Below are positions 1 to 8,128 of a stretch of 64,000 nt of DNA, one piece after another (within the stretch, counting starts at the first letter, position 1; every line of letters begins with the position of its first letter). Under the pieces are notes generated by a model, which had not been told where the DNA came from, did no database searches, and saw nothing but the letters and a program-made list of their open reading frames with translations. The stretch comes from Dulcicalothrix desertica PCC 7102 (GTDB lineage: Bacteria; Cyanobacteriota; Cyanobacteriia; Cyanobacteriales; Nostocaceae). The stretch lies in the NCBI RefSeq assembly GCF_003991905.1, contig NZ_RSCL01000005.1, positions 186,001 through 250,000 on the forward strand, written 5' to 3'. The position numbers were made by a program, and so were the translations under genes.

Positions 1-90
1 GGATGATTTATTTGTTACAAACAGAGTTTAGTTATTTAAAACTACTTATCCGTTACATCCGTTCATCATCCGTTGCTAATTATTTTACCC
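1..90. repeat. Left copy of an inverted intergenic repeat
   Basis: The stretch from about 25 to 80 matches, in inverted orientation, the DNA at about 2300-2360 beyond the next two genes. Shared blocks include AGTTTAGTTATTTAAAA, ATCCGTTACATCCG and ATCATCCGTTG. The element is built from ATCCGTT units and is probably a dispersed palindromic repeat. The window starts inside or close to it, so its full length is not visible. Confidence 0.7.
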
Positions 91-142
91 ACCAAATTTA
101 ATGACATGGAACACTACACTTTAAAGATGCAGTTTAATTCGC

Positions 143-1261
143 TTAATATTTGTCTATTTCCACCAAAAGCGAAACTTGTAATTCTTCTATTGATTGCTTT
201 TCCAACATTTGAATTATAGCTAAATTAATCGCGGCTTCAGCGTCGTGATACTTGTTAAAATCGTCGGTAAACGTGCGTAGCCTAAACACGCGAGCATTTG
301 CTTCAATTCCTTGTAGTCGAACTTGACAGTTAGGGGAAACTAAATCAATGGTCTTTGGTATTTCTTGTAAAGCTTGGTAAATAATAGCAGATTGTTCTGC
401 AGAAAGTTTATCGATTTTTAGGGTGAAATTAAGACCATATGAAGGTTTATCTGAGGGATTTTGTGTCCAATTTTCTACAATACCAGTAATCATTTTTGAG
501 TTAGGAATTTTTTGGATAGAATTCCATTTAGCAACACGCAATTTTGTACTTCTCAAACCGATTTCTAGAACGTTGGCAAAACCGTCAATTCCTGCAATAA
601 TTAATCTATCTCCCGGTTGATACAGCTTATCGAGGAAAATAATTACAGTGCAAAACCAGTCATAAATCACATCTTTAATTAGTAAACCAAAAGCTACACC
701 TGCTCCACCTAATAAACCAATTAGCGCTGAGGCAGATGCACCTAGCAATATTTCAGATGCCTTGATAACTACAACTAAAATAGCAGCGACCTGAAATAAC
801 TTTGGTAAATAGGGAAGAAGTAAATTATCAAGTTCAGTTTCGGTACTAGCTGCGAACTTTCTGAGCGCTTTGCCAAGTAACGGTGAAACATGGTATACAA
901 TATAGGCACCGATACTAATAGCTAGAAAATTTATAATTTTTCCACTTAGTTGAGTTATTTGAACTCCAAGTTCTGGCGCCAGAATTAACTGTCCAACCCA
1001 CAGTCCAGCTAACAAAATTAACCAGCCAGTCGGTTGCTTGAGAATTTCAATTAATTCATCATCTAAAGACGTTTTATCTTCACTTGCTAATAATTCAAGC
1101 CTACGAATAATTACAGATAGAAAAAAATGTTTTGAAGCTTGTGTGATTACAATAATTAGGACAAAAAGCAAAATTTTTAAAATTGGTATACTCGTAAGAT
1201 TGATATTATAATCAATAATAGTGTGTTTGATTGCGTCTAAAAATTGCTGTTGGTTTTCCAT
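143..1261 (-). CDS. MscS-family mechanosensitive ion channel
   Basis: Small-conductance mechanosensitive channel family protein, expected in the inner membrane as a pressure-release channel. About 372 residues. Hydrophobic helices lie near the N-terminus and at roughly residues 70-95, 110-130 and 150-210. The last is the glycine/alanine-rich pore helix (contains LIGLLGGAGVAFGLLIKD), followed by a soluble beta domain with the family-typical LYQPGDRL segment. The ATG at 1261 was chosen; an in-frame ATG at 1294 lies in a poor N-terminal extension. Monocistronic, convergent with nothing visible. Ion preference cannot be read from sequence. Confidence 0.85.
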   Translation of the reverse strand: MENQQQFLDAIKHTIIDYNINLTSIPILKILLFVLIIVITQASKHFFLSVIIRRLELLASEDKTSLDDELIEILKQPTGWLILLAGLWVGQLILAPELGVQITQLSGKIINFLAISIGAYIVYHVSPLLGKALRKFAASTETELDNLLLPYLPKLFQVAAILVVVIKASEILLGASASALIGLLGGAGVAFGLLIKDVIYDWFCTVIIFLDKLYQPGDRLIIAGIDGFANVLEIGLRSTKLRVAKWNSIQKIPNSKMITGIVENWTQNPSDKPSYGLNFTLKIDKLSAEQSAIIYQALQEIPKTIDLVSPNCQVRLQGIEANARVFRLRTFTDDFNKYHDAEAAINLAIIQMLEKQSIEELQVSLLVEIDKY

Positions 1262-1647
1262 AGTTAATTTACATCTTGTAAAAAAAAACTGCAAACTAAA
1301 TCATTGACATTGCTTTGAAAAATGATACAGGTTTTGCTGGGTTTTAAATATATATTATTTAACATTTGACAACAAAGAACAATATTATGCTCCAGAGGTT
1401 GTACGCTTTTATGACTGGATAATGAGTAAACGGTGCCTAAGAAGAAAGCTTATGTCTTTTAAGCTAAAACCTTTGATAGTAGCGCGAACGATAACAGTAA
1501 TCTATACTCTTGCTAAGGTTAAATAAGACCAAAATTTGAAGCAGGTAATTTTGGATGATGACCCTAAGCTATTTAATATATTGGTGGGAGCATAACCTAG
1601 ATATTTCGGTAATACCATAGATTCATAAGTTAATGCAGGAGGCAAAA
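1262..1647. other. Intergenic region between divergent genes
   Basis: About 385 bases between the MscS gene (minus) and the decarboxylase-family gene (plus). It must hold both promoters. I see AT-rich sequence but no convincing hairpin, repeat or RNA gene. The only clear signal is AGGAGG at 1637-1642, five bases before the ATG at 1648. Confidence 0.5.
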
Positions 1648-2298
1648 ATGACATATCCGATGGCGCCTTGGAATTTACAGGGTTATGCGGTGGCAACTGT
1701 GCATCTAACAGATATAGACCGCGTTCGTCCATTAATTCCCTCTGAGTTTGAGATTTTTTCTGTTTTTCCTGGTAAAACAGTTGGTGCAGTGTATGTGTCT
1801 AATTATCAACCAGGTTCGGTACTCGAATATAGCGAGTTGATTGTTGTACCTGCTTTAGTTACATATCAAGGCAAGGTTAGTGGTTGGGTATCACATATAT
1901 ATGTAGATAATCTTGACTCAGTTGCAGGTGGTCGAGAAATTTGGGGACTACCCAAGGAACTTGCTGATTTCACTTGGCTTGACAAACGTGTTTTTGTACA
2001 GCAAGCAGGTAGAACGCTTTGTACTCTAGATTTTAATAAGCAAAGTTGGATGAATTGGCGCCTACCTTTGGGATGGTCGAGTTTTAGTACCAAGAATGCA
2101 AATATACTATCTTTTCCGTTTGGATTTGAGTTTAATTTAGGTTTGATTAGTTCTAAGTTAGAAGTTCCTCTAGAAAGTCCGTTTGCTTCGTTAAATTTGG
2201 GGGCGCCGCTTTTAAGTGCTTGGTGCGATAATTTGAACTTGCGAGTTGATGCCCCACAAATTATAGGCGCCCGTGCAGTTGATTACAGTTATAACTAA
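1648..2298 (+). CDS. Acetoacetate decarboxylase-family protein
   Basis: Member of the acetoacetate decarboxylase-like superfamily, 216 residues. The fold's signature runs through AGGREIWGLPKELADF, where the Lys of PKE sits at the position of the Schiff-base lysine in true acetoacetate decarboxylase. The neighbouring second lysine that tunes its pKa is a glutamate here, so decarboxylase activity is doubtful. Many cyanobacterial members have no assigned substrate. The start at 1648 follows a perfect AGGAGG with a five-base spacer; an upstream in-frame ATG at 1633 overlaps that ribosome site and is rejected. Flanked on both sides by the inverted repeats at 1-90 and 2300-2397. Confidence 0.8.
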   Translation: MTYPMAPWNLQGYAVATVHLTDIDRVRPLIPSEFEIFSVFPGKTVGAVYVSNYQPGSVLEYSELIVVPALVTYQGKVSGWVSHIYVDNLDSVAGGREIWGLPKELADFTWLDKRVFVQQAGRTLCTLDFNKQSWMNWRLPLGWSSFSTKNANILSFPFGFEFNLGLISSKLEVPLESPFASLNLGAPLLSAWCDNLNLRVDAPQIIGARAVDYSYN

Positions 2299-2299
2299 A

Positions 2300-2397
2300 A
2301 TCCTGGCAACGGATGATAAGCGGATGTAACGGATAGGCGATTTTAAATAACTAAACTTTGTTTTATATGAGTAACTCATCCGTTGTATCCGTTACAA
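2300..2397. repeat. Right copy of the inverted intergenic repeat, internally palindromic
   Basis: The reverse complement of 2300-2360 matches the window start. The element also folds on itself: GTAACGGAT near 2328 pairs with ATCCGTTAC near 2386. It begins directly after the decarboxylase-family stop codon and could act as its transcription terminator. Confidence 0.7.
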
Positions 2398-2559
2398 GAA
2401 TTTGTCCCATAAATGCCACTTTTTTGTTCTAACTTTATCACCTCCTTGAAGTTAGTCTTGTAAACAAAGGTTAAAAAACTTGTAATTACGTATCAATGAC
2501 TAAAGCTATTGAATACAAATAAGAGTTTTTTCCACCATGATTTATCAAGGAGGTATTTT

Positions 2560-2853
2560 GTGGCAAGCTTAATTCAACATTTATACAGCTTTAGATTCGG
2601 TATACTTACTTTTGCGCGCGGATGGCTAAATAATTTAGAAGTGCATGATTACAAATTAGCTGATTGGTTATGTAAATTAATACCAGCTAGTTGTCCTTTT
2701 GAGCAAGCAATTAAATTTTGGGGTGGTAATGTTGTTCACATCCCACCCTTGTGCAAGCTTAATCCATTGTATGAAGAAATTGTAAGTCTACGGCTGCGTG
2801 CTTTATGTTACTTAGTAGATGAATGCGGTTGTGATGCCACACTTTATCTTTAA
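2560..2853 (+). CDS. Mo-dependent nitrogenase C-terminal-family protein
   Basis: Small protein of about 97 residues matching the family annotated as Mo-dependent nitrogenase C-terminal, common in nitrogen-fixing and other cyanobacteria. The recognisable core is WLCKLIPASCPFEQ, then HIPPLCKLNPLYEE and RALCYLVDECG. Four cysteines are spread through the core. The function is not known; it is not a nitrogenase subunit. The start is the GTG at 2560, preceded by AAGGAGG at 2547-2553; the longer reading from 2509 lacks a ribosome site and adds 17 unrelated residues. Its last four bases overlap the end of the convergent kinase gene. Confidence 0.8.
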   Translation: MASLIQHLYSFRFGILTFARGWLNNLEVHDYKLADWLCKLIPASCPFEQAIKFWGGNVVHIPPLCKLNPLYEEIVSLRLRALCYLVDECGCDATLYL

Positions 2854-4178
2854 GCCAATGGCAAGTGAACTTGAAAGCAACTACCAACTCCTACCTTGCT
2901 ACTGACGGTAATCTTTCCCAAATGCCGTTGGACTATTGCTTGAGCAATGGCTAACCCCAATCCTAAACCTTCTTTGGCTTGAAGACGCGCAGTTTCCGCG
3001 CGCCAAAACCGTTGAAAGACTAGGGGTATATATTCTTGAGGAATACCGATTCCAGTATCTTCTACACGCACAACAGCGAATAGTTTGTGCTTTTCTAAGA
3101 AAAGTTTTACTACACCTCCAGTTCTGCTGTATTTGATAGCATTCTCTAATAGATTTGCAAACAAGCGTTTTAACTGACGAGTGTCACCTTTAATGTGGAT
3201 ATCTGTTGATAAATATGACTCAAAACTTAATTTTTTATTTTGAGCATCTGTTTCAAAGGTATCTGCTAAATCCTGTAATATTTCATCCAGGGGAACTTTC
3301 GGATAATCTAGGACATTAGTATCAGTAAGAGCATCGGTGTGAGAGAGGAAGCGTAAATCTTCAACTAAATGGCGGATTTGCTGTGTAGCGGTGCTAATAG
3401 TTTTGAATTTTCGCACATCATCGGCAGAAAATTGTTCTGAGTGGCTTTCCATGAGTTCAACGGTAGTCATAATTACCGTCAATGGATTGCGTAACTCGTG
3501 CGATGCGTCAGCAGTAAACTGTTTGAGATTTTGAAAACTTTGCTTGATGGGTTGAATGACTAACAATGTTAAGAACATACCACTAACACTGCTAAGAGTT
3601 AAAACAATTACACCTCCTACTTCCAAACCAAGTTGTAATTGACCCATTCTTTGATCAAATTCTTTAGTCGATTCATTGACGCGAATATAGCCTTCAAGTT
3701 GTAATATCTTTTTATTTAAGCTATCTGTGTAGACGGCTATTGATACAGAGCGGATGTTACCATGCTGTTCAACTAAAGGAGAACCTTCATTTAAGCGATT
3801 AGTAGAAGCGCTTTTGGCTAGGGGAAAGTTAGGGAAATTAGTTCCCTCTCTAGCTATCAGCTTGCCATCGGCATCAAACCATTCTAAGCTTTGCTGACTG
3901 TCAAATAGATTCCGCCAAGGCAGGTCTTTATTAAGGTCTTTAGTTCCTTTGGTTTTGATTGTTTGTAAGCTGGGAACAGCCGCTTGAGCCAAAGTTTGCA
4001 AGCGTTCATCCTGGTCTTTAAGCAAGTCCGCCCGAAAAAAATAATAAATAGACGTTGCGGATATACTAAAAATTGCTGACATAGCTGTCAGGTATGCCAG
4101 CCAAATACGCCAGGATAAAGATTTTGATATTTTACTTTGGATATACCTTGAGACCGTAGTCCAAGTCATAGGCAGCAA
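2850..4178 (-). CDS. Sensor histidine kinase
   Basis: Two-component sensor kinase of 442 residues in the inner membrane. A first membrane helix lies at about 22-46, then a periplasmic sensor region of about 135 residues, then a second helix at about 185-207. The H-box is ASHELRNPLTVI. The N-box is LLENAIKYSR, with ATP-lid motifs DTGIGIP and GLGLGLAIAQAI. All residues needed for autophosphorylation and ATP binding are present. It lies 228 bases downstream of an OmpR-type regulator on the same strand, so the two should form one system; the arrangement resembles RppA/RppB-type pairs. The stimulus is unknown. Confidence 0.9.
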   Translation of the reverse strand: MLPMTWTTVSRYIQSKISKSLSWRIWLAYLTAMSAIFSISATSIYYFFRADLLKDQDERLQTLAQAAVPSLQTIKTKGTKDLNKDLPWRNLFDSQQSLEWFDADGKLIAREGTNFPNFPLAKSASTNRLNEGSPLVEQHGNIRSVSIAVYTDSLNKKILQLEGYIRVNESTKEFDQRMGQLQLGLEVGGVIVLTLSSVSGMFLTLLVIQPIKQSFQNLKQFTADASHELRNPLTVIMTTVELMESHSEQFSADDVRKFKTISTATQQIRHLVEDLRFLSHTDALTDTNVLDYPKVPLDEILQDLADTFETDAQNKKLSFESYLSTDIHIKGDTRQLKRLFANLLENAIKYSRTGGVVKLFLEKHKLFAVVRVEDTGIGIPQEYIPLVFQRFWRAETARLQAKEGLGLGLAIAQAIVQRHLGKITVSSKVGVGSCFQVHLPLA

Positions 4179-4347
4179 TCACACCATAACTCATTAGTAG
4201 CTCCAGGCGCTTTAATTTGTGTTTTCGGCATTGGGAATCACTTCCTTAAGAAAGCACAAACTAAAGTGAGTGGAGAGAAACACGCACGGGTTTCTGATTA
4301 TGTGTATACAGCTTCACATGTCTCAATGAAGAAACTATGAAAGTCCG

Positions 4348-4363
4348 ATGAGAAGCTTCTCAT
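4348..4363. promoter_or_regulatory. 16-base perfect palindrome between regulator and kinase genes
   Basis: ATGAGAAGCTTCTCAT is a perfect palindrome in the 228-base spacer between the response regulator stop (4407) and the kinase start (4178). It could be an operator, or a hairpin that lowers read-through from regulator to kinase. No T-tract follows it on the minus strand, which argues against a standard terminator. Confidence 0.4.
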
Positions 4364-4406
4364 GATCAAATCTCGACTGGAAGTAGTTTACCTAAGAGTA
4401 ACTATT

Positions 4407-5099
4407 TTACAATAATGCGGTGTTCCCAAAATCTTTGAGGTGGTAGCCAAAACCATAAGCAGTCGTGACAAAATCATCACAGGCGCCTGCTAATTTGAGT
4501 TTTTGTCTTAAACGCTTAATCAAGGCTTTGACGGCATCTTCTGTAGGTGGTTCATCAAAAGACCATAGACTTTCGATTATTGTGCTGCGACTTAACACCT
4601 TACCACCGGAGCGGGCTAAAAGTTCCAAAAGACAATACTCTTTAGGAGTAAGTTGTAAAAGTTGCTGATCGTAAGTAGCTTGATGTAAATTTGGATTGAC
4701 TTGCAACTTTCCCCATTCCAAGAGCGTAGACAAGGTACTACTACCTCGACGCAGTAGTGCGCGGATGCGTGCAGATAGTTCTTGCAAGTTGTAAGGTTTA
4801 ACTACATAATCGTCTGCTCCTGCATCTAAACCTTCGACTTTATCTACTGGAGTATCACGCGCTGTCAACATCATTACGGGTACTTGATTACCTTGAGAAC
4901 GTAAGCGACGACACAAACTGATACCATCCAGCTTTGGTAGTGTTACATCTAAAATAAGTAAATCATAAGTAAACGCCGTTACAAAATCCAAACCCTCTTG
5001 CCCATTGGCAACGGCATCAACTAGATAATGTTGGTCAGCAAGTGCTTCTGTAAGCGATTGTGCAATTCGACAGTCATCTTCTGCTAACAGAATTTTCAT
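4407..5099 (-). CDS. OmpR-family response regulator
   Basis: Transcription regulator of 230 residues. The receiver domain (1-120) has the acidic pair EDD near residues 7-9, the phospho-acceptor Asp in LLILDVTLPKLDG, the conserved Thr in MLTARD and Lys in VVKPYN. A winged-helix DNA-binding domain of OmpR/PhoB type fills residues 130-225 and ends with TTAYGFGYHL. It is first in the operon with the sensor kinase downstream. It resembles RppA-like regulators, but overall similarity alone does not fix the target genes. Confidence 0.9.
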   Translation of the reverse strand: MKILLAEDDCRIAQSLTEALADQHYLVDAVANGQEGLDFVTAFTYDLLILDVTLPKLDGISLCRRLRSQGNQVPVMMLTARDTPVDKVEGLDAGADDYVVKPYNLQELSARIRALLRRGSSTLSTLLEWGKLQVNPNLHQATYDQQLLQLTPKEYCLLELLARSGGKVLSRSTIIESLWSFDEPPTEDAVKALIKRLRQKLKLAGACDDFVTTAYGFGYHLKDFGNTALL

Positions 5100-5739
5100 G
5101 TTTTATATTTTACCTGGTATCTACAGTACTTAGAATTGTTAGCTACTCAAGAGCCGGGACAGAGACTTCGATACTTTGGTTAACAATCAATTAGCTATAG
5201 CGTTTGGACTCTAGATAAGCTGAACAAGATATACCGACTTAAAATGGTCAGACCGAAGTTTCAAGGGAAGCATCGAGCCTCACAATAATCGGTATTATTG
5301 TATGAATTTCATGTCATATCAACTGTTACCTCTGTTACCTAAAGTTGGGCACTCTTCTCAAAACCCTTTAGAAATCATCACTAAGTAATTCTTCCCAAAA
5401 GGTTAGATTGTGTAGTTCCAAAGTATTGAACTACTAAGTACACTACAAGCAATGATATCTACAATACACAAGTAGAGGACACTTTGGAAACTGTCCACAC
5501 ATCGAAAAATACGGCAATGCAAGCTATGCGCGATAAATTTATGAGTAAATTTTAGATTAAATTCAAATTTCCTCGAATTGTCCTTTTTTTGTCCCGGTTT
5601 TGTCACGTTCGTAGTACTTAAATAAAAACATAGACATAAACAAAGCTTCTAGATGGCATAAAAATTACTAATGATTCGTTTCTGACGTTAATGCCACTGG
5701 AAGTAAGCTCAACCACATTCATAGAAACAGGAAAGGATT
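5100..5739. other. Intergenic region between divergent genes
   Basis: About 640 bases between the response regulator (minus) and the gamma-carbonic anhydrase-like gene (plus). I see no RNA gene. A 67-codon open frame at 5403-5606 (minus) has no ribosome site and an unremarkable composition, so I do not call it. The plus-strand gene has an AGGAAAGG ribosome site at about 5729-5736. Confidence 0.5.
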
Positions 5740-6405
5740 ATGAACAATGTCATTGCGTTCAACAACATCCACATTCACGGCAATGTACGTACATCTTTCA
5801 ACTCTGTAGAAAAAAATCCCGAAATCCACAATACAGCTTATATTCATCCTTTAGCAGCGGTAATTGGTAATGTTCATCTTGGGAAACGAGTGATGGTTGC
5901 ACCAGCAGCTTCTGTTCGTGGTGATGAAGGTCAACCACTTTGGGTGGATGATGATGTAAATATCCAAGATTGTGTTGTGCTTCATGCTTTAGAAACCCAT
6001 GTTGATGGGGTATTAGTGCGGGAAGCAGTGGTGGAAGTTGATGGTGAATTCTATGGAGTATATATCAGCCCGCGCGTATCTTTAGCTCATCAGTGTCAGG
6101 TGCATGGCCCTGCTTATATCGGTTCTGACACTTTTGTGGGAATGCAAGCTTTAGTTTTTCGTGCCTCGGTTGGAAAAAATTGCGTTATCGAGCCAAAAGC
6201 TTTAGTTATGGGTGTCAATATATCCGATGGCAGATATGTACCTGCAGGCGCCTTAATCACGACTCAAGAAGCTGCCGATAATTTACCTTTGATCAGTAAT
6301 AGTTACCCCCTCAGAAGTCTGAACAAAGCAGTAGTACACGTAAACACAGAACTTGCTGAAGGTTACCACGACAAAGAAAATCTTACACTCTTCCTCGCTG
6401 CATAA
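5740..6405 (+). CDS. CcmM-like gamma-carbonic anhydrase family protein
   Basis: Left-handed beta-helix protein of 221 residues, close to the N-terminal gamma-CA domain of carboxysomal CcmM but lacking any RuBisCO-small-subunit-like repeats. The three zinc-ligand histidines of gamma-CA are visible: H82 in VLHALE, then H117 and H122 in SLAHQCQVHGP, with the classic five-residue spacing. The VEVDGEFYGVYI loop and the C-terminal SDGRYVPAGALITTQ segment are CcmM-like. Function could be catalysis of CO2/bicarbonate exchange or bicarbonate binding. It heads a same-strand run with a 60-codon gene, PcxA and a bestrophin. The start is set by AGGAAAGG three bases upstream. Confidence 0.85.
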   Translation: MNNVIAFNNIHIHGNVRTSFNSVEKNPEIHNTAYIHPLAAVIGNVHLGKRVMVAPAASVRGDEGQPLWVDDDVNIQDCVVLHALETHVDGVLVREAVVEVDGEFYGVYISPRVSLAHQCQVHGPAYIGSDTFVGMQALVFRASVGKNCVIEPKALVMGVNISDGRYVPAGALITTQEAADNLPLISNSYPLRSLNKAVVHVNTELAEGYHDKENLTLFLAA

Positions 6406-6410
6406 ATAAG

Positions 6411-6499
6411 AGTGCTGAGTTTTGAGTGCTGAGTGCTTAGTTTCTCTCAATCGCGTAAATACATCTTGACTCAGCACTTAGCACTCAGCACTGGGCACT
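6411..6499. repeat. Inverted heptamer repeat hairpin
   Basis: Copies of AGTGCTGAG in the first half face CTCAGCACT copies in the second half, giving a long imperfect hairpin. The unit is the same heptad (ACTCAGC) found between coxA and coxC and inside the cupin gene. It lies in the spacer between the gamma-CA-like gene and the 60-codon gene, and may terminate or process the transcript there. Confidence 0.75.
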
Positions 6500-6526
6500 G
6501 TAAAAAACTATTAGGAGGAAAACTTC

Positions 6527-6709
6527 ATGACAATTCCTAAACTAAGAGTAATTAATGGGGGCAAACGCCACACTTGTCAACCCCATATTATCAGCCAGAA
6601 CTTAAACGTTTCAGATAATAGACGAATTCCGGCAGGAGCAATAGTTAATACTCAAGCTGCCGCAAACTGCTTACCCTTTACTCGTAGCAAAATTAATTCT
6701 AGAGAATAG
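6527..6709 (+). CDS. 60-residue protein resembling the C-terminal tail of gamma-CA/CcmM
   Basis: A short gene with a strong ribosome site (AGGAGG at about 6512-6517). Residues about 27-53 read LNVSDNRRIPAGAIVNTQAA then NCLPF, which parallels VNISDGRYVPAGALITTQ then NLPL at residues 159-185 of the upstream gamma-CA-like protein. The helix-forming C-terminal tail of the enzyme is therefore present without the beta-helix. The N-terminal 25 residues are basic and unlike the enzyme. It may be a degenerate partial duplication or a small partner that mimics the tail; the good ribosome site favours translation. Confidence 0.65.
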   Translation: MTIPKLRVINGGKRHTCQPHIISQNLNVSDNRRIPAGAIVNTQAAANCLPFTRSKINSRE

Positions 6710-6783
6710 CTGCTCTTGCTTGCTAATGACGAACGACGAATGACTTTTGACCAATAGAAAGTGAAAAATTGGAGTTTCATGTC

Positions 6784-8010
6784 ATGACTTCTAGTTTATC
6801 CAGTAAACAAACATATTTACTCGACAAGCTCAAATATTACTGGCATTCTGCTAGCGAAAGAATATCAAAAACACCAGAGCGTTCGCTTGATTGTGCTTAT
6901 CAGTCAGTCTTAAAAATTAAAGCCATTGAAGATGAGCATTTTGGCGGTAAGACAATTTTAACTGAACCCGTTCAAGATTCTACTTGCTTTGCATCAGTTT
7001 TGCGTACAGATGTTGAAAAGCAAGTAACGATGACCAAGATGAGATTAGCTGAATTTAAAGCAAGTTGTTTCGTTCTGGGCAATCTAAGTACCAAAAATTT
7101 AGGAAAGTTAAAGCTAGTAGAAGAATTTTTGGCAAAGTATACAATCAGCGAACCCCTTGCAAATACGGTAAATGTAGTCGGTAATGCAGATGCAATAAAT
7201 GTAGAAACAGTCAATGATAAAACTGCTGTGTTACCTAGGTCAATCGGTCGTACATTGCATAAAATTTCCGATGAATTTAACCCCAAGGCAGAAGCAGAAT
7301 ATGTCAGAAAATACCGCAATTCTAGAGCTAAGACAAAAACCGCAGTTAGGTTTATTATTACTTTAATCATTGTTCCTGTCTTAACTCAGCATTTTTCTAA
7401 ACAGTTCTTGATTAGTCCAATTGTAGAGAAAACTAGGGGTACAGATGATTCGCAACTGTTTCTTAATTACGAAATGAAGGAAGAAGCACTACACGAATTA
7501 CAAAGCTACGAAGAAGTTTTGAAATTTGAAAACTTAATTCATCAGGCGCCACCTTTATCTCCAGAAGTAGTTGAAGATAAAGTTAAACATAAAGCAAGTG
7601 AACTAGCAAAAGAGTTCCATCATAAAAGTAACAGTGCTGTTAGTAATGTTTTTGCGGATATGGCTGCACTTATAGCTTTCGGCTTAGTGATTATTACAAG
7701 CCGCAAAGAAATCATTGTTTTGAAGTCTTTTATGGATGATATTGTTTACGGACTGAGTGATAGTGCCAAAGCATTCATTATCATTTTGTGTACAGATATC
7801 TTTGTAGGTTTCCACTCTCCTCATGGATGGGAAGTAATTGTAGAAGGTATAGCTTCACATCTAGGTATCGCTGCAAATAAAAGCTTCATCGGTCTTTTTA
7901 TCGCTACATTCCCAGTTGTCCTAGATACAATCTGTAAGTATTGGATATTTAGATACTTAAGCAAAATTTCTCCCTCAGCAGTCGCAACCCTTAGAAATAT
8001 GAATGAATAA
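6784..8010 (+). CDS. pcxA: Proton extrusion protein PcxA (CemA family)
   Basis: Inner-membrane protein of about 408 residues of the CemA/PcxA (CotA) family, which supports light-induced Na+-dependent proton extrusion and indirectly CO2 uptake in cyanobacteria. The soluble N-terminal half is followed by membrane segments near residues 195-220, 290-310, 320-345 and 375-400. The family signature GFHSPHGWE is present just after the third. The start at 6784 (ATG) follows GGAG at 6771-6774; a TTG five codons earlier is less likely. It sits between the gamma-CA-tail gene and a bestrophin on the same strand. Confidence 0.85.
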   Translation: MTSSLSSKQTYLLDKLKYYWHSASERISKTPERSLDCAYQSVLKIKAIEDEHFGGKTILTEPVQDSTCFASVLRTDVEKQVTMTKMRLAEFKASCFVLGNLSTKNLGKLKLVEEFLAKYTISEPLANTVNVVGNADAINVETVNDKTAVLPRSIGRTLHKISDEFNPKAEAEYVRKYRNSRAKTKTAVRFIITLIIVPVLTQHFSKQFLISPIVEKTRGTDDSQLFLNYEMKEEALHELQSYEEVLKFENLIHQAPPLSPEVVEDKVKHKASELAKEFHHKSNSAVSNVFADMAALIAFGLVIITSRKEIIVLKSFMDDIVYGLSDSAKAFIIILCTDIFVGFHSPHGWEVIVEGIASHLGIAANKSFIGLFIATFPVVLDTICKYWIFRYLSKISPSAVATLRNMNE

Positions 8011-8019
8011 TTCTCTCTG

Positions 8020-8090
8020 TTACCTCTGTGCCTCTGTGGTGATAATCTTTACTAATTTACCACAGAGACGCAGAGAACGCAGAGGGAAGA
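8020..8090. repeat. Inverted repeat of the CTCTGTGGT type
   Basis: CTCTGTGCCTCTGTGGT at 8024-8040 pairs with ACCACAGAGACGCAGAG at 8059-8075 across an 18-base loop. This is a well-known style of dispersed palindromic element in cyanobacteria. It occupies the spacer between pcxA and the bestrophin gene and creates a spurious N-terminal extension for the latter. Confidence 0.8.
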
Positions 8091-8128
8091 GTAAGAAAAT
8101 TTTACTACATGATAATGGAGAGTTAAAT

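Noticed and set aside
1502-1732. 76-codon minus-strand frame over the decarboxylase-family gene start
   Set aside because: It is the antisense shadow of a well-supported gene with a perfect ribosome site.
5403-5606. 67-codon minus-strand frame in the long intergenic region
   Set aside because: No ribosome site, no recognisable pattern, and poor fit to neighbouring coding style.
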